A stretch of DNA of 47,571 bases. Source: Polaromonas sp. Lineage in GTDB: Bacteria > Pseudomonadota > Gammaproteobacteria > Burkholderiales > Burkholderiaceae_C. Made by a program: the position numbers and the translations under genes. The DNA is taken from contig NZ_JAQSDN010000054.1 of the NCBI RefSeq assembly GCF_029945925.1, positions 119,138-166,708 of the forward strand. The letters are read 5' to 3'. Below the pieces are notes generated by a model. That model made no database searches, was not told the origin of the DNA, and saw nothing but the letters and a program-made list of their open reading frames with translations. Below, one piece after another: positions 1 to 8,062 of this stretch. How positions within the stretch are numbered: position 1 is the stretch's first letter; the number at the start of each line of letters is the position of its first letter.

Positions 1-73
1 GCCTCCTGCCGAGCCGCCTCAAAGGAGGCATGCGCCCCCTCGGGGGGCAGCGAACCAAAGTGAGCGTGGGGGG
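1..73. repeat. Comamonadaceae-type intergenic palindromic repeat
   Basis: Two nested palindromes are visible: GCCTCCT at 1-7 pairs with AGGAGGC at 23-29, and a CCCCCTCGGGGGG palindrome follows at about 34-46, then an AGCGTGGGGGG tail. I recognise this arrangement as a common intergenic repeat of Comamonadaceae genomes. The minus strand is open from an ATG at 77 to the window edge with a GGAGA upstream, so the 5' end of a divergent gene cannot be excluded, but the repeat explains the sequence better. Confidence 0.55.
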
Positions 74-191
74 TCATGATGTCTCCGGTTTTTGTGGGCT
101 CGGCCCATGCAAAGATTATGGGTGTTGTGCCATGTCCTGTTGCAGTTACGGGTCAAGGGTTAACCCGGATCGCCGTGCGCTGACCGTCAAC

Positions 192-211
192 TGCTTTGTG
201 CGCGCAAAGCA
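192..211. promoter_or_regulatory. Inverted repeat upstream of the ABC transporter operon
   Basis: TGCTTTG and CAAAGCA form a perfect 7-bp inverted repeat around a 6-bp centre, about 73 bp upstream of the binding-protein start codon. Its position suits an operator for a regulator of the transporter operon, but no regulator gene is adjacent and the function is inferred from position only. Confidence 0.3.
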
Positions 212-283
212 AAGCGCCCGGCCCGGTGTCTGCCTATCATGCGGGTTCCAACAGCCCTTCAGGGCGACTACACAGGAGACACC

Positions 284-1483
284 ATGGTCCAGTCATCGAA
301 GCGTCAATTGCTCAAAGGCGCCGCAGCCGCCGTCGGGGCCGCCGCCTTTGCCCCCTCCCTTTTTGCCCAGGCGGGCCCGGTGCGCATCGGCTATGCCATT
401 GCCCGCACCGGCCCGTGGACCGGCGGCGCGCAGGTCAGCCAGGAGCCCAACTACCTGCTCTGGGCCGAGCAGGTCAACGCGGCCGGCGGGCTGGACGTCA
501 AGGGCACCAAACGCCCGATCGAGCTGATCAGCTCCGACGACCGCAGCGACATCGAAACCTGCGTGCGGTCGTATGAAAAACTGATGGGCAGCGACAAGGT
601 TGATTTGATCCTGCCGCCCTGGGGCAGCAATGCCAACTTCGCGATTGCGCCGCTGGCCAACCGCATGGGCTACCCGGTGCTGGCGCCGACCGCGCTGTCG
701 CGCAAGCTGGTCGAGCTGAAGCTGCCGAACTTCTTTTTGCTGCTGCAGCAGCCCGACCGCATGGTTGGCGCGCTGGTGGACATGCTGGTGGCCAATGGCG
801 TGAAGACGGTGGCCGTCATTTACGTGGACGACCTGTTCGGCCTGGAGAATTTCTCGGCGCTCAAGGTCGCGCTGCGCAGCACCGGCATCCAGGTGGTGGA
901 AGAAAAAAGCTACCCCGGCGACATCAAGGATCTGTCGCCGGTGCTGCGCTCCATCAAGGACAAGAACCCGGAGGCCTTCATCGGCCTGAGCTACCCGCCC
1001 GACACCATCCTGGCCAGCAAGCAGTCCAAGGAAATCGGCTTCAACCCGCGCTTCTACTATGCCTCGGTCGGCACCGCCTTCCAGCTCTACCGCAACGTGA
1101 TGACCCCGGCCGGCGCCGAAGGTGTGCTGGGCATGGGCTCGTGGAACAGCAAGACCAGCCCGGGCGCCAAGGCCTACTTCGATGCACACACCAAGAAGTT
1201 CGGCGGCAAGGAGCCGGACCGCTGGGCCAGCGGCCACTGCTGGGCCGGCCTGGAGATCCTGCAGGCGGCCGTGGCCAGGTCCGGTCTGGACCGCAAGGCG
1301 ATCCGCGACTACATCGCCGGCAACACGCACAAGACCATCATCGGCGACGTCAAGTTCACCGGCAGTGAAAACACCGCCACGCCGGGCAGCGTCGGCCAGT
1401 GGCAGAACGGCGAGTTCGAGGTAGTGTGGCCGCAGAAGATGGCCACCGCCAAGCTCAGCCTCGTCAAGCCCGCCTGGAAATAA
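284..1483 (+). CDS. ABC transporter periplasmic substrate-binding protein (LivK-like, type 1)
   Basis: Periplasmic receptor of a branched-chain-type ABC importer, 399 residues, a usual length for the Peripla_BP_6 family. The start is taken at ATG 284 because AGGAG lies at 274-278; an upstream in-frame ATG at 239 would precede this ribosome site. Residues 1-29 form a signal sequence with a Lys-Arg-Gln-Leu-Leu-Lys stretch, a hydrophobic Ala-rich core and an AQA cleavage region; the KR pair resembles a variant Tat motif. The mature part begins VRIGYAIARTGPWTGGA, typical of receptors for amides, amino acids or aromatic acids. It leads a unit with livHMGF and an aldehyde dehydrogenase, so an aromatic ligand is a reasonable inference; the ligand cannot be read from the sequence. 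Confidence 0.9.
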   Translation: MVQSSKRQLLKGAAAAVGAAAFAPSLFAQAGPVRIGYAIARTGPWTGGAQVSQEPNYLLWAEQVNAAGGLDVKGTKRPIELISSDDRSDIETCVRSYEKLMGSDKVDLILPPWGSNANFAIAPLANRMGYPVLAPTALSRKLVELKLPNFFLLLQQPDRMVGALVDMLVANGVKTVAVIYVDDLFGLENFSALKVALRSTGIQVVEEKSYPGDIKDLSPVLRSIKDKNPEAFIGLSYPPDTILASKQSKEIGFNPRFYYASVGTAFQLYRNVMTPAGAEGVLGMGSWNSKTSPGAKAYFDAHTKKFGGKEPDRWASGHCWAGLEILQAAVARSGLDRKAIRDYIAGNTHKTIIGDVKFTGSENTATPGSVGQWQNGEFEVVWPQKMATAKLSLVKPAWK

Positions 1484-1494
1484 CTACAAGAAAG

Positions 1495-1582
1495 TGTCAT
1501 TGCGGGCCTGACCCGCAATCCATGCCTCATGCATCCATGGTGAGCGGGGCGCCATGGATGCCGGATCAAGCCCGGCATGACA
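1495..1582. repeat. Multi-hairpin repeat element between binding protein and livH
   Basis: TGTCAT at 1495-1500 and ATGACA at 1577-1582 are inverted ends. Inside are three stems: ATTGCGGG/CCCGCAAT (1499-1506, 1512-1519), GCATCCATGG/CCATGGATGC (1531-1540, 1552-1561) and ATGCCGG paired with CCGGCAT (1558-1578). The CCGGATCAAGCCCGGCATGAC end is recognisable as a dispersed repeat of proteobacterial genomes. It fills the gap between the first two operon genes and overlaps a spurious upstream ATG of livH. Confidence 0.65.
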
Positions 1583-1597
1583 GAACTGCGCCATCCC

Positions 1598-2473
1598 ATG
1601 TCACTTTTTTCCTGGCTTGAACTGATTGCCTCCGGGCTGATTACCGGCGGCATCTACGCGCTGGTGGCACTCGGGCTGAACCTGCAGTACGGGTTGATGC
1701 GCATCCTGAACATCGCGCACGGCGAGTTCCTGATGCTGGGCGCCTACCTGACCTGGATGGCGCACACCACGCTGGGCATCTCGCCGCTGCTGATGGTGCC
1801 GGTGTCTTTTCTGGCGCTGATGGCGCTGGGCCTGGTGATCCACAAGCTGTGTTTCCGGCGGCTGACGGTCACGTCGCCGAACCTCGACATCTTCGAGGCG
1901 CGCGGCCTGATGGTGGCGTTCGGCCTGATGTTCCTGGTGCAGAACTTTGCCTCCTTCATGTGGGGCGGCGACCTGCGCGGCTACGACTACCTGGCCGAGC
2001 CGGTGAAAATCGGCGAGGCCCAGTTTGCCGGCAACAAGCTGCTGGTGTTCGGCCTGGCGCTGCTGTTCAGCGGCGCGCTGATTGCGCTCTTGCGTTTCAC
2101 GCTGCTCGGCAAGGGTGTGCGTGCGCTGATGCAGTCGCCAACCGGCGCGCAGCTGGTGGGGATCGACACGCAGCGCCTGCACCCGCTGATGTTCGGCATT
2201 GGCCTGGGGCTGTCGGGTGTGGCCGGCTGCCTGCTGTCCATGGCCTACACCATCACGCCTTCGATGGGCGAGCCCTATACCGTCACTGCACTCATCGTCA
2301 TCACGCTGGGTGGCTTCGGCAGCATGAGCGGCGCGCTGGCCGGTGGTCTGCTGCTGGGCGTGGTGGAAGCGCTGGGCATGCATTTCACGAATCCTTCGCT
2401 GAAAGCGCTGCTGTCCTACAGCGTGTTTATTGCGGTGTTGTTGTTGCGGCCGCGCGGCCTGTTTGCCAAATAG
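1598..2473 (+). CDS. livH: Branched-chain amino acid-type ABC transporter permease LivH
   Basis: Inner-membrane permease of the importer, 291 residues and about eight hydrophobic segments (BPD_transp_2 family). The N-terminus has the LivH signature LITGGIYALVALGLNLQYG followed by MRILNIAHGEFLMLGAY, and the C-terminus has the TALIVITLGGFGSMSGA segment that contacts the ATPase. I choose ATG 1598 rather than ATG 1577 because the latter lies within the palindromic repeat element. Neither start has a good Shine-Dalgarno sequence. LivH pairs with LivM, encoded 205 bp downstream. The symbol follows family resemblance; the solute may not be leucine, isoleucine or valine. Confidence 0.88.
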   Translation: MSLFSWLELIASGLITGGIYALVALGLNLQYGLMRILNIAHGEFLMLGAYLTWMAHTTLGISPLLMVPVSFLALMALGLVIHKLCFRRLTVTSPNLDIFEARGLMVAFGLMFLVQNFASFMWGGDLRGYDYLAEPVKIGEAQFAGNKLLVFGLALLFSGALIALLRFTLLGKGVRALMQSPTGAQLVGIDTQRLHPLMFGIGLGLSGVAGCLLSMAYTITPSMGEPYTVTALIVITLGGFGSMSGALAGGLLLGVVEALGMHFTNPSLKALLSYSVFIAVLLLRPRGLFAK

Positions 2474-2523
2474 AAAAACACATGTCCACTACTCAGATCA
2501 TTGCCGGCAACACGCGGTTCTTG

Positions 2524-2643
2524 CTCCCTCTCCCCCCGGGAGAGGGTGGGGGTGAGGGCGCGCAGCAGTCCACAACGTGCAACGGCCATTCCATGCACAG
2601 GCCGCAGCCCTCACCCCCACCCTCTCCCAAGGGGCGAGGGGGT
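2524..2643. repeat. Inverted pair of CCCTCTCCC-type repeats between livH and livM
   Basis: A copy at 2524-2559 (CCCTCTCCCCCCGGGAGAGGG then TGGGGGTGAGGG) is repeated in inverted orientation at 2607-2643, separated by about 47 bp. Each copy has its own CTCTCCC/GGGAGAG hairpin, and the two copies can also pair with each other into a long stem. The pair occupies most of the 205-bp gap between livH and livM inside one transcription unit. Confidence 0.7.
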
Positions 2644-2678
2644 CAAACCGACCCTTGCGACCTGTGGGTGCACCCGGC

Positions 2679-3656
2679 ATGAAAGATCGCCAGATTCTTG
2701 TGCGCGACCTGTTGCTGCTGCTGGCCTTTGCCGGCTGGGCGCTGGCGCTGCCGCATTACGGCAGCGAGTTTGTCGTCTCGATGGCGCTGACCTGCCTGAT
2801 GTACGTGGCGCTGTCCTCGAGCTGGGGCCTGTTTTGCGGCAGCACGCGTTACCTGTCGCTGGCGACCTCGGCCTTCTTCGGCATCGGCGCCTACACCAGT
2901 GCGATTGCGCTGGAAAAAATGGCCTGGCTCGAGTCGATTGCACTGGGCGCCGGCATTGCCACCGTGGTGGCCGTCGTCATGGGCGCGGCCGTGCTGCATT
3001 TGCGCGGCACCTACTTTGCGGTGCTGACCTTCGGCATGACCGAGCTGATCCGCCATGCGGTGACCTACTTTGAAAAGAAGGTCACCGGCACGGTGGGCCG
3101 GGTGCTGACCGTGGTGCCCGACCGCGACACGATTTACCTGACGGTGCTGGCACTCGCCGTGCTGGCGGTGCTGGTCTCCATCATCGTGCGGCGCAGCCGC
3201 TTCGGCTTGGCGCTGATGGGCATAGGCGCCGACGAGCAGCGCGCGCAGACGCTGGGCGTGAACACGCGGCTGATCAAGGTGGCCGGTTTTGCGATGACGG
3301 CGGCTTTTGCCGGCGCCGTGGGCGCGGCCATGGCCGTGCGCTGGACCTACATTGACCCGCACACGGTGTTCAACCCTTTCATCGGCTTCCAGACCGTGCT
3401 GATTGCGCTGATCGGTGGCGCGGTCACGCTGTGGGGCCCGCTGATTGCGGCCATTGTGTTCAGCGTGCTGGCCGAGACCCTGCGCCTGCAGGCGCCGCAG
3501 GTCTACATGATGTCGCTCGGGCTGCTGCTGATTTTGAGTGTGCTTTACCTGCCGGGTGGGCTGGCCTCGCTGCGCTGGGGCACGTTCATGCTCTGGTGGC
3601 AGGGCGGCCGCAGCTGGTTGCGTGGCTTGAGCCGCAAGGAGCGCAAGAATGGCTGA
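2679..3656 (+). CDS. livM: Branched-chain amino acid-type ABC transporter permease LivM
   Basis: Second membrane subunit of the importer, 325 residues with about nine or ten hydrophobic segments. Characteristic LivM stretches are ALSSSWGLFCGSTRYLSLAT, FFGIGAYTSAIAL, HLRGTYFAVLTFGMTELIR, and the EAA-like loop LIALIGGAVTLWGPLIAA near the C-terminus. The start is ATG 2679; further upstream the frame is open only because it runs through the repeat pair. The 3' end overlaps livG by 8 bases, indicating translational coupling. The C-terminal tail is basic (RKERKNG). Confidence 0.88.
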   Translation: MKDRQILVRDLLLLLAFAGWALALPHYGSEFVVSMALTCLMYVALSSSWGLFCGSTRYLSLATSAFFGIGAYTSAIALEKMAWLESIALGAGIATVVAVVMGAAVLHLRGTYFAVLTFGMTELIRHAVTYFEKKVTGTVGRVLTVVPDRDTIYLTVLALAVLAVLVSIIVRRSRFGLALMGIGADEQRAQTLGVNTRLIKVAGFAMTAAFAGAVGAAMAVRWTYIDPHTVFNPFIGFQTVLIALIGGAVTLWGPLIAAIVFSVLAETLRLQAPQVYMMSLGLLLILSVLYLPGGLASLRWGTFMLWWQGGRSWLRGLSRKERKNG

Positions 3657-4404
3657 ATTGCTGCTGCAGGCGCGTGACATCACGGTGCGTTTTGGCGGCC
3701 TGACGGCGGTCGATGCCGTCAGCGCCGACTTCCACGCTGGCGAACTCGTTGGCATCATCGGCCCGAACGGCGCCGGCAAGACCACGTTTTTCAATGCGAT
3801 TTCGGGCGTGATCCCGCCGACCGGCGGACAGCTGCTGGCGGCCGGGCGCGACCTGGCCGGCCAGGGGCCGCACCGTTATGCCGCGGCCGGTGTGGCACGC
3901 ACCTTCCAGACACCGCGCGTGTTTCCCGACATGAGCGTGGCCGCCAACATCGACTTCGGGCTGAAGTTTGCCGGGCGAACGCGCAAGGGCTCCTGGCATC
4001 TGCGCGACGAAACCAGCATTCTCGAGCTGATCGGCCTGCACGCCCAGGCGGCCTTGCCGGCGGGCGCCATCACCCCGTCGCAGCAGCGCCTGCTCGAAGT
4101 CGGCATGGCGCTGGCCACGCGGCCGCGTTTGCTGCTGCTGGACGAGGTGGCGGCCGGCCTGACCGAAGCCGAGATTGAAAACATGGCGCAGTTGATACGC
4201 CGCATGCGTGACGAACTGGACCTGACGGTGATCTGGATCGAACATGCGGTGACCACGCTGCTGCGCCACGTCGAACGCGTGATCGTGCTGCACCAGGGCC
4301 GCAAGATTGCCGACGGTACGCCGGCCGAGGTGGTGCGCAATGCCGAAGTGATTGAAGCCTATCTGGGAGATGAGATGGTGGAAGCCTCGGGAGTGCCGGC
4401 ATGA
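3649..4404 (+). CDS. livG: ABC transporter ATP-binding protein LivG
   Basis: Cytoplasmic ATPase subunit, 251 residues. Walker A GPNGAGKTT lies at residues 38-46, the Q-loop near TFQTPR (85-90), Walker B LLLLDE at 161-166, and the switch histidine in IEHAV. The C-terminal GTPAEVVRNAEVIEAYLG is the usual LivG/LivF ending. The ABC signature is unusual: at 141-149 it reads ITPSQQRLL where the family normally has LSxGQQR, so the conserved glycine after serine is missing. It overlaps livM and touches livF through an ATGA junction. Confidence 0.9.
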   Translation: MAELLLQARDITVRFGGLTAVDAVSADFHAGELVGIIGPNGAGKTTFFNAISGVIPPTGGQLLAAGRDLAGQGPHRYAAAGVARTFQTPRVFPDMSVAANIDFGLKFAGRTRKGSWHLRDETSILELIGLHAQAALPAGAITPSQQRLLEVGMALATRPRLLLLDEVAAGLTEAEIENMAQLIRRMRDELDLTVIWIEHAVTTLLRHVERVIVLHQGRKIADGTPAEVVRNAEVIEAYLGDEMVEASGVPA

Positions 4405-5198
4405 TGTGGTACGCCCCGTCTTTTGTGCTCGGCGCGTCAGGCCATGCACACCTCAAGGTCCAGGGCCTGAGCGCAGGATACGGCGCCTTCCTGGTGCTGC
4501 GCGATCTGACGCTGGAAATCAAACCCGGCCTGACGGTCATCCTCGGCCCCAACGGGGCCGGTAAGACCACCCTGCTCAAGGCGCTGTCCGGCCTGATTCC
4601 GCGTGGCGGCGAGGTGTTGCTCAACGGCCAGGCCCTGCCCGTCAAGACCAGCGAGATCGTGCAGCGTGGCATGGCCCTGGTGGCCGAGGGCCGGCAGCTG
4701 TTTCCGCAAATGACCGTGACGGAAAACCTGGAGCTTGGCGGCTGGTTGGTCGGCAAGGCCGAACGCACGCGGCGTCTCGAGCAGGCCTTCACCGATTTTC
4801 CCAAGCTGCGCGAACGCGCGCAGCAACTGGCCGGCACCATGAGCGGCGGCGAGCAGCAGATGGTGGCGGTGGCGCGCGCCATGATGAGTGCGCCGCGCCT
4901 CTTGATGCTGGACGAACCCTCGCTGGGCCTGGCGCCGCGCATGGTGGACGAGTTGCTCGCGATCACGCGGCGTATTGCCGACAGCGGCACCACGGTGCTG
5001 ATGGTCGAGCAGAACGTGAAGAAGGCGCTGGCCGTGGCCGACCGCGGGTATGTGCTGGAGCGCGGCACGCTGGTGGCCAGCGGGCCGGCGGCGCTGCTGG
5101 CGCGGTCGACCGTCATTCGCGAAGCCTACCTGGGGGCGGCCCCGGCCCCGGTCTCATCCACCTCCAACTCCACCCCTTCTTCGCCCGTTCGTGCCTGA
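4401..5198 (+). CDS. livF: ABC transporter ATP-binding protein LivF
   Basis: Second ATPase subunit, 265 residues. Walker A GPNGAGKTT (49-57), intact signature MSGGEQQ (147-153), Walker B LLMLDEP (167-173), and the LivF tail GTLVASGPAALLARSTVIREAYLG are visible. Because LivG has a degenerate signature, the LivF motif may complete the better catalytic site. The start codon overlaps the livG stop (ATGATG). The first 17 residues precede the usual LivF start and may be an extension or an over-long start call. A further 18-residue Ser/Pro/Thr-rich tail follows the conserved ending. Confidence 0.9.
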   Translation: MMWYAPSFVLGASGHAHLKVQGLSAGYGAFLVLRDLTLEIKPGLTVILGPNGAGKTTLLKALSGLIPRGGEVLLNGQALPVKTSEIVQRGMALVAEGRQLFPQMTVTENLELGGWLVGKAERTRRLEQAFTDFPKLRERAQQLAGTMSGGEQQMVAVARAMMSAPRLLMLDEPSLGLAPRMVDELLAITRRIADSGTTVLMVEQNVKKALAVADRGYVLERGTLVASGPAALLARSTVIREAYLGAAPAPVSSTSNSTPSSPVRA

Positions 5199-5225
5199 TT
5201 TATTTTTCCATCAAGGAGTACCGCA

Positions 5226-6680
5226 ATGTCTGACATGTCCATGCTGATCAACGGCCTGAAGGTCACCGCTGAAAAAGGCGCCACCTTCGAGCGCCGCAAC
5301 CCGCTCGATGGCAGCGTCGCCACCCGCGCACCGGCCGCCTCCCCGGCCGACGCGGTGATGGCGGTGGAAGCCGCCGCCGAGGCCTTCAAGACCTGGAGCG
5401 AAACCGGCCCGAGCGCGCGCCGCGCCCTGCTGCTCAAGGCGGCCGATGCGCTGGAGGCGAAGACGCCGCAATTTATCGAAGCCGTGGCCGCCGAGACCGG
5501 CGCTTCCGGCATGTGGGCCGGCTTCAACGTGATGCTGGCCGCCGGCATGATCCGCGAGGCGGCCTCGCTGACCACGCAGATCAGCGGCGAGGTGATTCCG
5601 TCCGACGTGCCCGGCAGCCTGGCCATGGGCGTGCGCCAGCCGGCCGGTGTGGTGCTCGGCATTGCGCCATGGAACGCGCCGGTCATTCTCGGTGTGCGCG
5701 CGATTGCCACGCCGCTGGCCTGCGGCAACACGGTGATCTTCAAGGGCTCGGAAAACTGCCCGCGTACGCACCAGCTGATCGTGGAGGCTTTTGCCGATGC
5801 CGGCTTTCCGCCCGGTGTCGTCAACTACATCACCAACGCGCCGGCCGACGCGGGCGCCGTGGTCGAAGCCATGGTGGCGCACCCGGCGGTGCGGCGGGTC
5901 AACTTCACCGGTTCGACCAAGGTCGGCAAGATCATCGCGATGACCTGCGCGAAATACTTGAAGCCGGTGGTGCTGGAGCTGGGCGGCAAGGCGCCGCTGG
6001 TGATCCTCGACGACGCCAACATCGACGACGCGGTCAACGCCGCCGCCTTCGGCAGCTTTGCCAACAGCGGCCAGATCTGCATGTCCACCGAACGCATCAT
6101 CGTGGACCAGAAGATCGCCGACGCGTTTGTCAAGAAGTTCGCGGCCAAGGCCAGCGCCTTGCCGCTTGGCGACCCGCGCAAGCCCGAGCCGGTGGTGCTG
6201 GGCTCGGTGATCGGCATGGGCACGGTCGAGCATTGCAATGCGCTGATCGACGACGCGCTGGCCAAGGGCGCGAAGCTGGCCTGCGGCGGCAAGGCCGAGA
6301 ACACGCTGATGCCCGCGACCGTGCTGGACCATGTGACGCCCGCGATGCGCATCTACCACGAGGAGACCTTCGGCCCGGTCAAGTGTGTGGTGCGTGTGAG
6401 CGGCGTGGAGGAGGCTGTGGCCTGCGCGAATGACAACGCCTACGGCCTGTCGGCAGCAGTGTTCGGTGGCGACATCGCACGTGCCTTCAACGTGGCCAGA
6501 CGCATCGACTCCGGCATCTGCCACGTCAACGGCCCGACCGTGCACGACGAGGCGCAGATGCCGTTTGGCGGCGTCAAGGGCAGCGGTATCGGGCGCTTCG
6601 GCGGCAAAGCGGGGGTGGCCGAGTTCACCGAGCTGCGCTGGATCACGATCCAGACGACGCCGCGGCACTATCCGTTCTGA
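5226..6680 (+). CDS. NAD(P)+-dependent aldehyde dehydrogenase, salicylaldehyde/vanillin type
   Basis: Oxidises an aldehyde to the carboxylate; 484 residues, full length for the aldehyde dehydrogenase superfamily. Visible catalytic features are PWN (Asn150, oxyanion hole), the nucleotide-binding FTGSTKVGK at 227-235, ELGGKAP with general base Glu251, and SGQICMS with nucleophile Cys285. The stretches EVIPSDVPGSLAMGVRQPAG and APWNAPVILGVRAIATPLAC are close to those I know from salicylaldehyde dehydrogenases of naphthalene pathways and from vanillin dehydrogenases. AAGGAG precedes the ATG. It lies 27 bp after livF, so import and oxidation of an aromatic aldehyde, or of a precursor processed inside the cell, is a plausible joint role. 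The exact substrate is not determined. Confidence 0.85.
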   Translation: MSDMSMLINGLKVTAEKGATFERRNPLDGSVATRAPAASPADAVMAVEAAAEAFKTWSETGPSARRALLLKAADALEAKTPQFIEAVAAETGASGMWAGFNVMLAAGMIREAASLTTQISGEVIPSDVPGSLAMGVRQPAGVVLGIAPWNAPVILGVRAIATPLACGNTVIFKGSENCPRTHQLIVEAFADAGFPPGVVNYITNAPADAGAVVEAMVAHPAVRRVNFTGSTKVGKIIAMTCAKYLKPVVLELGGKAPLVILDDANIDDAVNAAAFGSFANSGQICMSTERIIVDQKIADAFVKKFAAKASALPLGDPRKPEPVVLGSVIGMGTVEHCNALIDDALAKGAKLACGGKAENTLMPATVLDHVTPAMRIYHEETFGPVKCVVRVSGVEEAVACANDNAYGLSAAVFGGDIARAFNVARRIDSGICHVNGPTVHDEAQMPFGGVKGSGIGRFGGKAGVAEFTELRWITIQTTPRHYPF

Positions 6681-7016
6681 TCTGGCGTTCTCGCGCGCAG
6701 ACGGGACCTTTGCATCACGCTGCGCCAGAGGTTCGCTCAGGACAGTGGGTGTAACTCCCCACTCCCACCCCTAGCCCCTCGCCCCGCTGGGCGATGGAGG
6801 GGGACTTCATGTGGCCGCGTGTGCTGCACCCGCGTGCAAACATGACGGCCGCTGGACTCCGACATGACGCGCTTTGCGCGTCATGTCTCCCCGCATTCGG
6901 CGAGGTTCTATGGTTCGCGTCAAGCAGGTTTTGCGTTAATTAGCAGTTTTGACGGCTCAAACGCCTGGCCTGACCTCCACACCGCAAAGCGCGAGTCAGC
7001 AAACATGGATCCCGTA
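6681..7016. other. Gene-poor stretch with degenerate repeats
   Basis: No convincing gene was found in these roughly 335 bp. It holds a degraded copy of the CCCTCGCCCC-type hairpin at about 6768-6803 and the perfect hairpin at 6861-6887 listed separately. Nothing recognisable was seen between 6890 and 7000. Confidence 0.5.
6861..6887. repeat. Perfect 12-bp-stem hairpin
   Basis: GACATGACGCGC and GCGCGTCATGTC are perfect inverted copies around a 3-base TTT loop. No T tract follows on either side, so it is not a standard intrinsic terminator, although it lies between the plus-strand importer/dehydrogenase unit and the minus-strand genes ending at 7017 and could block read-through. Confidence 0.6.
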
Positions 7017-7033
7017 TCAGGTTCGGGATGACA
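7003..7033. repeat. Fragment of the GGATC/GGGATGACAG repeat family
   Basis: CATGGATCCCGTATCAGGTT followed by CGGGATGACAG resembles the right half of the element at 1551-1582. It overlaps the 3' end of the YkgJ-like gene and supplies its last codons and stop. Confidence 0.45.
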
Positions 7034-7289
7034 GGCGGGGCGCCGTAGCCTGTTCGAGCAGGGTGAGCCAGGCCAGTGCCACAGGCGCACTGTCTCCACA
7101 CATCTCCACCGACGGCATCAACTGCCCGCAGACGGCCGGGCGGTCCGGCTGTCCGAAGATGCGGCAGGCATTGGCCTCATCCAGCTGCACACAGCGCACG
7201 CCAGCCGGTTTGCCCTGCGGCATGCCGGGAATCGGCGAGCTGATGGACGGCGCGATGCAGCAGGCGCCGCAGCCGGGACGGCAGTTCAT
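7017..7289 (-). CDS. YkgJ-family cysteine-cluster protein
   Basis: Short protein of 90 residues with the CxxxCxxCC start of the YkgJ/UPF0153 family (Cys3, Cys7, Cys10, Cys11: [11 protein letters not shown]) followed by [22 protein letters not shown], matching the family pattern of a second cysteine group ending in RPxxC. The family is thought to bind zinc or an iron-sulfur cluster; its role is not established. The last few codons lie in a repeat fragment, so the C-terminus may have been altered by element insertion. It follows the FMN reductase gene on the same strand after 60 bp, and the two may be co-transcribed. Confidence 0.75.
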   Translation of the reverse strand: MNCRPGCGACCIAPSISSPIPGMPQGKPAGVRCVQLDEANACRIFGQPDRPAVCGQLMPSVEMCGDSAPVALAWLTLLEQATAPRLSSRT

Positions 7290-7296
7290 GCCAGGC

Positions 7297-7351
7297 CGCT
7301 ATAAAAACAGGAGCTGTTTGCGCATGACTGGAGCTGGCTGGGGGCCGATTT
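7297..7351 (+). repeat. Element A copy 1
   Basis: Reads GCTATAAAAACAGGAGCTG, then TTTGCGC, then GGGGGCCGATTT, matching the element A layout. Its end overlaps the TAA stop (7350-7352) of the minus-strand FMN reductase gene. Confidence 0.65.
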
Positions 7352-7928
7352 AGTCATTCAATCGGCGGCTGGCGTCCAGCACCTGGGTGATCACCGCCTG
7401 CACGCTGCTGCGGTGTTTCTCATTGACCAGTTCACCTTGCGCGTCGAACGCATCACCCGCGTGGCCCAGCGCAAAGGCTTTGGGTGCGACCCAGCACTGC
7501 GCGTTGAGCAGCAGCGGCACCAGGTGGCTTTGTGACCGCAGGCCGCCCAAGGCGCCCGGCGAGGCGCTGAGCATGCCCACGACCTTGCCGCTGAAAGACT
7601 TGAAGCCTTCCTGCCAGGCCGGGTCGGCCTTGACCGGGCTGGAGACCCAGTCGATGGTGTTCTTGAGCAGGGCGGTGTAGCTGCCGTTGTATTCGGGCGA
7701 GCAGATGATCCACGCGGGATGCTCGAACAGGATCTGCTTGAGCTTCATGACGTCGGCCGGCGTGCCTTTGGCTTCGAGGTCGGCGTTGTACATCGGGATG
7801 TCGAAGTCCGCCAGCTCGATGTGGGTCACGTCGGCGCCGCTGGCACGCGCCAGATCGGCGGCCGCATGGGCCAGCTTGCGGTTCAAAGAGGCGAGCCGGG
7901 TGCTACCGGCGAAGATCAGAAGTTTCAT
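7350..7928 (-). CDS. NAD(P)H-dependent FMN reductase (flavodoxin-like fold)
   Basis: 192 residues of the FMN_red family (ChrR/YieF/azoreductase-like). Recognisable parts are the phosphate-binding loop LIFAGSTRLASLNRKLA at the N-terminus, the SPEYNGSYTALLKNTIDWVS motif that holds the flavin, and SASPGALGGLRSQSHL. The start is set at ATG 7928 (MKLLIFAGS) because the family begins there; the frame is open further upstream but encodes nothing conserved. Probably a cytosolic quinone, chromate or azo reductase, substrate unknown. Its stop codon lies within element A copy 1. Confidence 0.87.
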   Translation of the reverse strand: MKLLIFAGSTRLASLNRKLAHAAADLARASGADVTHIELADFDIPMYNADLEAKGTPADVMKLKQILFEHPAWIICSPEYNGSYTALLKNTIDWVSSPVKADPAWQEGFKSFSGKVVGMLSASPGALGGLRSQSHLVPLLLNAQCWVAPKAFALGHAGDAFDAQGELVNEKHRSSVQAVITQVLDASRRLND

Positions 7929-8006
7929 GCCCCTATTGTGCTTGTGTGCCGGTGCCTTCGCCGTCTTGCCGGTCTGGGCGCTCCTGCTGCCACGTTTTAT
8001 GGGTTG

Positions 8007-8062
8007 TTTTGGCCGTGAGCCCTTATGCAGCAAGCGCCAGCAGCTATTAAAATCATAGCAAT
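8007..8062 (-). repeat. Element A copy 2
   Basis: On the minus strand it reads ATTGCTATGATTTTAATAGC, then TGCTGGCGC, then AAGGGCTCACGGCC. It sits in the gap between the FMN reductase start and mnmG, about 200 bp before mnmG. Confidence 0.75.

Noticed and set aside
1..77. Minus-strand frame starting at ATG 77 (MTPHAHFGSLPPEGAH) as the 5' end of a gene
   Set aside because: The sequence is explained by a known type of Comamonadaceae intergenic repeat, and the codons read straight through it; left open only because the window ends.
293..1330. Long minus-strand open frame opposite the binding-protein gene
   Set aside because: Arg/His/Gly/Ala-rich composition typical of the antisense of a high-G+C gene; the plus-strand frame has a signal peptide, ribosome site and family motifs.
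2643..3794. 383-codon minus-strand open frame opposite livM
   Set aside because: His/Gln/Arg-rich shadow without motifs; livM is clearly coding on the other strand.
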